Below the pieces are notes generated by a model that made no database searches, was not told the DNA's origin, and worked only from the letters and a program-made list of their open reading frames with translations. 64,000 bases of DNA, taken from positions 1 through 64,000 of the forward strand of contig CAXTPG010000001.1 of NCBI GenBank assembly GCA_964246015.1, written 5' to 3'. Shown here one piece after another: positions 61,130 through 64,000 of this stretch (position 1 is its first letter; the number at the start of each line of letters is the position of its first letter). The DNA is from JBBROS01 sp964246015. Lineage in GTDB: Bacteria; Pseudomonadota; Alphaproteobacteria; Acetobacterales; Acetobacteraceae. Position numbers and translations under genes: made by a program.

Positions 61130-61264
61130 TCAGCAGCGGGTGATCCAGCCGGACGTGGTGTAGACGCGGGTGCAGGCGGCTTCGGCGGTGCCCGCGTTGA
61201 AGGCTGGCGCCAGCGCGGCGGCAAACAGCGTCAGCGCAAGCGCCGCGAACAGGGAACGGACCAT
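61130..61264 (-). CDS. Small secreted peptide with two Cys, 44 residues
   Basis: A 44-residue protein with a clean signal peptide (MVRSLFAALALTLFAAALAP, cleavage likely after AEA) and a mature part of only about 15 residues beginning ACTRVYTTSG and ending RC. The two Cys could form a disulphide loop. ATG 61262-61264; the gene is followed by a hairpin. It is not a recognised family. The strong signal peptide and isolated position, with a 380-bp upstream region, make it a plausible real gene. An exported signalling or envelope peptide is possible. Confidence 0.55.
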   Translation of the reverse strand: MVRSLFAALALTLFAAALAPAFNAGTAEAACTRVYTTSGWITRC

Positions 61265-61644
61265 GACAATTCCTTTTATCGAAATGCGCCGCGATTCAGC
61301 AGCGTGTCGTATCGTTGCGAAGCGGGGCGGTTCAGGCAACGGGTCCGCGGCCACTCCGTGTCAGATTTCTTACAATCCAGGCGAGTGTGTCCGTTGAGCC
61401 ACGGGGTCCTTGCCCATCGTCCTCCTGCGGACCGTTGTCATGTTCCGACCACGAGCGACCCCTGGGACCGATCGGGTGGCCGGGCAGAGTATGTATCTGG
61501 CAAGGCGTGATAAACGCTTGTCGCTGTCGACGCTGCCCGCCATCATTCTTCGATCCGAAGCGGGGGACGCGCGATCGCACTGTATAGACAACTGAACGAA
61601 ATGTTACATCGTCTCCCGTCCGTTCCGCGCCCCGGCCGTCGCCG
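61265..61644. promoter_or_regulatory. Gene-free divergent region between the small peptide gene and a LysR gene
   Basis: A 380-bp gap, unusually long for this window. Just before the LysR start it holds TGT-ATAG-ACA (61579-61588) and an AATGTTACAT block, AT-rich motifs of the kind bound by LysR proteins (T-N11-A type). TCTTACAATCC near 61367 resembles a -10 region. I found no additional coding or structured RNA element with confidence. Confidence 0.4.
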
Positions 61645-62640
61645 GTGACGTCGCCGTTCGACCTGAACCTGCTGGTCGTGTTCGACACGATCCTGAACGA
61701 GCGGAGCGTGACGAAGGCGGCGGCGAAGCTGAACCTGAGCCAACCCGCCGTGAGCGGGTGCCTGGCACGGCTGCGGGAGGTGTTCCGGGACGACCTGTTC
61801 GTGCGGACGCACGGCGCGATGGTGCCCACGCCGCGCGCCTTGGCGCTGGGTGTCCCGATCCGGCAGGCGATCGCGCGCATCGAATCGATCCGCGAGTTCG
61901 GCCGGCCGTTCGACCCGGCGACCTCCGGCCAGTTCTTCACCTTCTCCGTGTCGGATTATTCGTCCTACCTGTTCGCGCCGCTGTTGCTGGACGAGGTGGC
62001 CCGCACGGCGCCGCTCACGACGATCTGCTTCCTCGACAACGCGAACAGCCCCTTGCCGGAGGCGCTGGCCGCCGGTGACGTGACCGTCGGCATCGACGTG
62101 CTGCAAGGCCAGCCCGCCGACATCCGCCACTCGTTCCTGTTGCAGGAGTCGCCGTTCGTGATCGCCTGCGCGAAGAACAGCGCCCTGGCCGGCGCCGGGC
62201 TGGAACCGGGGGACCAGATCCCGATGGACGTGTTCTGCTCGCTGCCGCACGCGGTCCGCACCATCAGCCTGCTGGAGGACGGGCTGATCAACCGCATGCT
62301 GTCGGCCGTCAGCCGGATGCGGCACGTGCGGTTCGTCGTGTCGCATTTCGGCGCGATGGGGGCGATCGTGCAGGGCAGCGACATGCTGGCGCCGGTGCCC
62401 GGGCTGCTGGCGTTCGAGCTGGCACGACGCTATCCCGTCACCGTGTATCGGCTGCCGGCGGAGCTTGGCCTGCAGCCCTACGCCGTGAAGCTCTACTGGC
62501 ACCGCCGCAACGACGCCGACCCGGCGCATCAATGGCTGCGCGCCATCGTGACGCACTGCGCGCAGACGCTGGCCGCGTCGCGCCCGCGCTACGAGTGGGC
62601 GCAGATCGTCGGGGATGGCAATCCGCGGATCGACGAGTAG
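61645..62640 (+). CDS. LysR-family transcriptional regulator, NodD/PnbR-like
   Basis: A 331-residue LysR regulator of the NodD/LinR-like branch. The helix-turn-helix covers LNLLVVFDTILNERSVTKAAAKLNLSQPAVSGCLARLREVFRDDLFVRT (residues 7-55). The effector domain shows GDVTVGIDVL and YWHRRNDADPAHQWLRAIV, typical of this branch. GTG start at 61645. It is divergent from the 44-residue secreted-peptide gene and could control it, or act elsewhere. Ligands in this branch are often aromatic compounds. Confidence 0.9.
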   Translation: MTSPFDLNLLVVFDTILNERSVTKAAAKLNLSQPAVSGCLARLREVFRDDLFVRTHGAMVPTPRALALGVPIRQAIARIESIREFGRPFDPATSGQFFTFSVSDYSSYLFAPLLLDEVARTAPLTTICFLDNANSPLPEALAAGDVTVGIDVLQGQPADIRHSFLLQESPFVIACAKNSALAGAGLEPGDQIPMDVFCSLPHAVRTISLLEDGLINRMLSAVSRMRHVRFVVSHFGAMGAIVQGSDMLAPVPGLLAFELARRYPVTVYRLPAELGLQPYAVKLYWHRRNDADPAHQWLRAIVTHCAQTLAASRPRYEWAQIVGDGNPRIDE

Positions 62641-62647
62641 CGGCGGG

Positions 62648-63670
62648 TCAGCGCAGCCGACGTTCCAGGACGGTGCCGGCCAGCGACATCAGCAGACAGC
62701 AGCCGAAGAACAGAAGGGCGGCGAAGGTGTAGCCCTCCTGCGCCAGGCCCAGCCAGGACTGGTCCTTCAGCGACTGCGTGACGACGCCCATCAGGTCGAA
62801 CAGGCCGACGATGCTGACCAGGGTCGTGTCCTTGAACAGGTCGACCGCGACGTTGACGATGCCGGGGACGGCGACGCGCAGGGCCTGGGGCAGGACGATG
62901 GCCGCCTGGATGCGGAGCCAGTGCAGGCCGAGGGCGGCGGCGGCCTCGGACTGGCCGGGCGGGACGCCCTGCAGGCCGCCGCGGATGGCCTCGGCCATGT
63001 AGGCGCTGGTGAACAGGACCAGGACGATCATGGCGCGCACGAGGTTGTCGACGGTGACGCCCTGCGGCAGCGCCATCGGGAGCAGGACCAGGCCCATGAA
63101 CAGGACGCCGAGCAGGGGAACGCCGCGCCAGAACTCGATCATCGCGATGCTGATCCCGCGCAGGAACGGCAGGCGGGAGCGCCGGCCATAGGCCAAGGCG
63201 GTGCCGAGCGGGATGGCGAGGGCGACGGAGACGAAGGACAGAACGACGTTGAGCATCAGACCGCCCCAATCGGCCGTGGGCACCGGAGGAAGGCCCAGGA
63301 TCCCCCCGGCCAGGAGGATGCCTGCCGCGGGGGGGATGCCGAGCAGCAGGACGGCCAACCATGCGCCGCGATGGCTGCGGCCGAACAAGGTGCCGAGGAT
63401 GGCGGCGATCATGAGGGCGGCGGAGAGATCGACCCGCCAGCGCTCCGGCACCGGGAAACCGCCGTAGAAGAACAGGCCGAGGCGCGCCCGGATGAACGCC
63501 CAGCACGCGCCGTCGGGTCCGCAGGCCCGGCGGTTGGGGGCGGACCAGGTCGCGGCCTCGACCGCCCAATGCCACAAAGGCGGGACGGTCCAGGCCAGCA
63601 AGGCGGCAAGCGCCAGGGTCAGCGCGGCGCTGCCGGGCGTGGCGACCAGGGCGCGGAGCGTGCGGATCAT
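62648..63670 (-). CDS. Polar amino-acid ABC permease, AapM type
   Basis: A 340-residue membrane subunit of a general L-amino-acid importer (Aap). It has the longer AapM form: N-terminal helix (AALTLALAALLAW), a 60-residue hydrophilic insert with RACGPDGACWAF, and the His/Glu/Gln/Arg permease core with VPLLGVLFMGLVL, SAYMAEAIRGGLQGVPPGQSEAAAALGL (the EAA loop) and IVNVAVDLFKDTTLVSIVGLFDL. The ATG at 63670 is used; a GTG at 63712 would add 14 residues and overlap the preceding gene. AapP (ATPase) should lie downstream but the next gene leftwards is a LysR, so the operon appears to end here. Confidence 0.9.
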   Translation of the reverse strand: MIRTLRALVATPGSAALTLALAALLAWTVPPLWHWAVEAATWSAPNRRACGPDGACWAFIRARLGLFFYGGFPVPERWRVDLSAALMIAAILGTLFGRSHRGAWLAVLLLGIPPAAGILLAGGILGLPPVPTADWGGLMLNVVLSFVSVALAIPLGTALAYGRRSRLPFLRGISIAMIEFWRGVPLLGVLFMGLVLLPMALPQGVTVDNLVRAMIVLVLFTSAYMAEAIRGGLQGVPPGQSEAAAALGLHWLRIQAAIVLPQALRVAVPGIVNVAVDLFKDTTLVSIVGLFDLMGVVTQSLKDQSWLGLAQEGYTFAALLFFGCCLLMSLAGTVLERRLR

Positions 63671-63678
63671 CGGGGCCG

Positions 63679-64000
63679 TCAGCGGCTCGGGCGGGACAGG
63701 CGGCGGTCCCACGCATTCATGGCCGCGGAGACGAGCAGATTCACGGCAAGGAAGACGCCGAGGATGATCGTCATGACCTCCACGGCCCGGCCCGACTGGT
63801 TCAGCACGGTCCGGGCATAGATCTGTAGGATCTCGGGGTAGGCGATGGCGGCGCCCAGGGTCGTCGACTTGATGACGTTCAGATACTGGCTGGTCAACGG
63901 CGGCAGCAGGGTTCGCAGCGCCTGGGGCAGCACGACCAGGCGCATGGTCCGGCCCGGGGATAGGCCCAGGCTGCGGGCCGCTTCCACCTGGCCGCGGGCC
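63679..64000 (-). CDS. Polar amino-acid ABC permease, AapQ type, 5'-truncated by window edge
   Basis: The C-terminal 106 residues of a second His/Glu/Gln/Arg permease, reading in from the right edge. It contains the EAA loop end RGQVEAARSLGLSPGRTMRLVVLPQALRTLLPPL, KSTTLGAAIAYPEIL and the last membrane helix MTIILGVFLAVNLLVSAAMNAWDRRL, as in AapQ. The gene order Q then M matches the usual aapJQMP set, and aapJ is expected beyond the window. The stop is at 63679-63681. Confidence 0.9.
   Translation of the reverse strand, partial: ARGQVEAARSLGLSPGRTMRLVVLPQALRTLLPPLTSQYLNVIKSTTLGAAIAYPEILQIYARTVLNQSGRAVEVMTIILGVFLAVNLLVSAAMNAWDRRLSRPSR

Overview
The window is very GC-rich, densely coded chromosomal DNA from an alphaproteobacterium. 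The best guess is Rhodospirillales/Acetobacteraceae (Roseomonas-like). The reasons are the codon and GC bias, the many Liv-type and Bug-type uptake systems, AapQM-type amino-acid permeases, a Hint-domain giant protein, PEP-CTERM proteins, and an alphaproteobacterial-style intergenic palindrome. No prophage, transposase, integrase or CRISPR array was seen. One tRNA gene (Lys, CTT) is present. About 65 genes are supported; nrdB at the left edge and an aapQ-like gene at the right edge are cut by the window.

Layout. 1-4.6 kb: 3' part of nrdB, a small unknown gene, then a leftward four-gene chain (CDF metal transporter, TonB-like protein, PduO-type cobalamin adenosyltransferase, AI-2E/PerM permease) in which every junction is a 4-bp start/stop overlap. 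4.7-9.5 kb: hydantoinase/oxoprolinase hyuAB, divergent from a D-2-hydroxyacid dehydrogenase. 9.5-12 kb: tandem 'choice-of-anchor A' PEP-CTERM exported proteins. 12-20.7 kb: acyl-CoA synthetase, CHAP-domain protein, RidA, a lipoprotein pair, amidase, LysR regulator, GST plus SMR transporter, cysteine hydrolase. 20.7-25.3 kb: ABC exporter and three transglutaminase-like genes arranged divergently.

25.3-29.3 kb: tRNA-Lys and a livHMGF operon without a binding protein. 29.3-38.4 kb: an extracellular-protein region with a 1354-residue beta-propeller/repeat/Hint protein, three tail-collar (microcystin-dependent type) proteins and an RTX M10 metalloprotease, interrupted by pyrF. 38.4-42.2 kb: CoxE/XdhC/MobA-like maturation genes for a molybdenum hydroxylase that is not itself in the window. 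42.2-48.2 kb: a second Liv operon with two paralogous binding proteins. 48.3-53 kb: CitE-like lyase, aspartic protease, acyl-CoA dehydrogenase, a Phd/VapC-type toxin-antitoxin pair, Bug binding protein.

53-57.7 kb: a fused indolepyruvate ferredoxin oxidoreductase divergent from an Lrp/AsnC regulator, with a perfect palindrome between them, then a DUF433/DUF5615 toxin-antitoxin pair. 57.7-64 kb: a lipoprotein gene with an early in-frame TGA, MarC, a methyltransferase/haem-oxygenase-like di-iron oxidase pair, a 44-residue secreted peptide, a NodD-like LysR regulator and polar amino-acid permeases.

Much of the content concerns uptake and breakdown of amino acids, amides and CoA-activated acids: two Liv systems, hydantoinase, amidase, cysteine hydrolase, acyl-CoA ligase and dehydrogenase, IOR and Aap permeases. 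The likeliest candidates for something undescribed are the methyltransferase/HDO pair (59.2-61.1 kb), the Hint/tail-collar/RTX protease region (29.3-38.4 kb), the divergent transglutaminase trio (22.5-25.3 kb) and the PEP-CTERM pair. All functional statements rest on motif recognition by eye; no database search was run.
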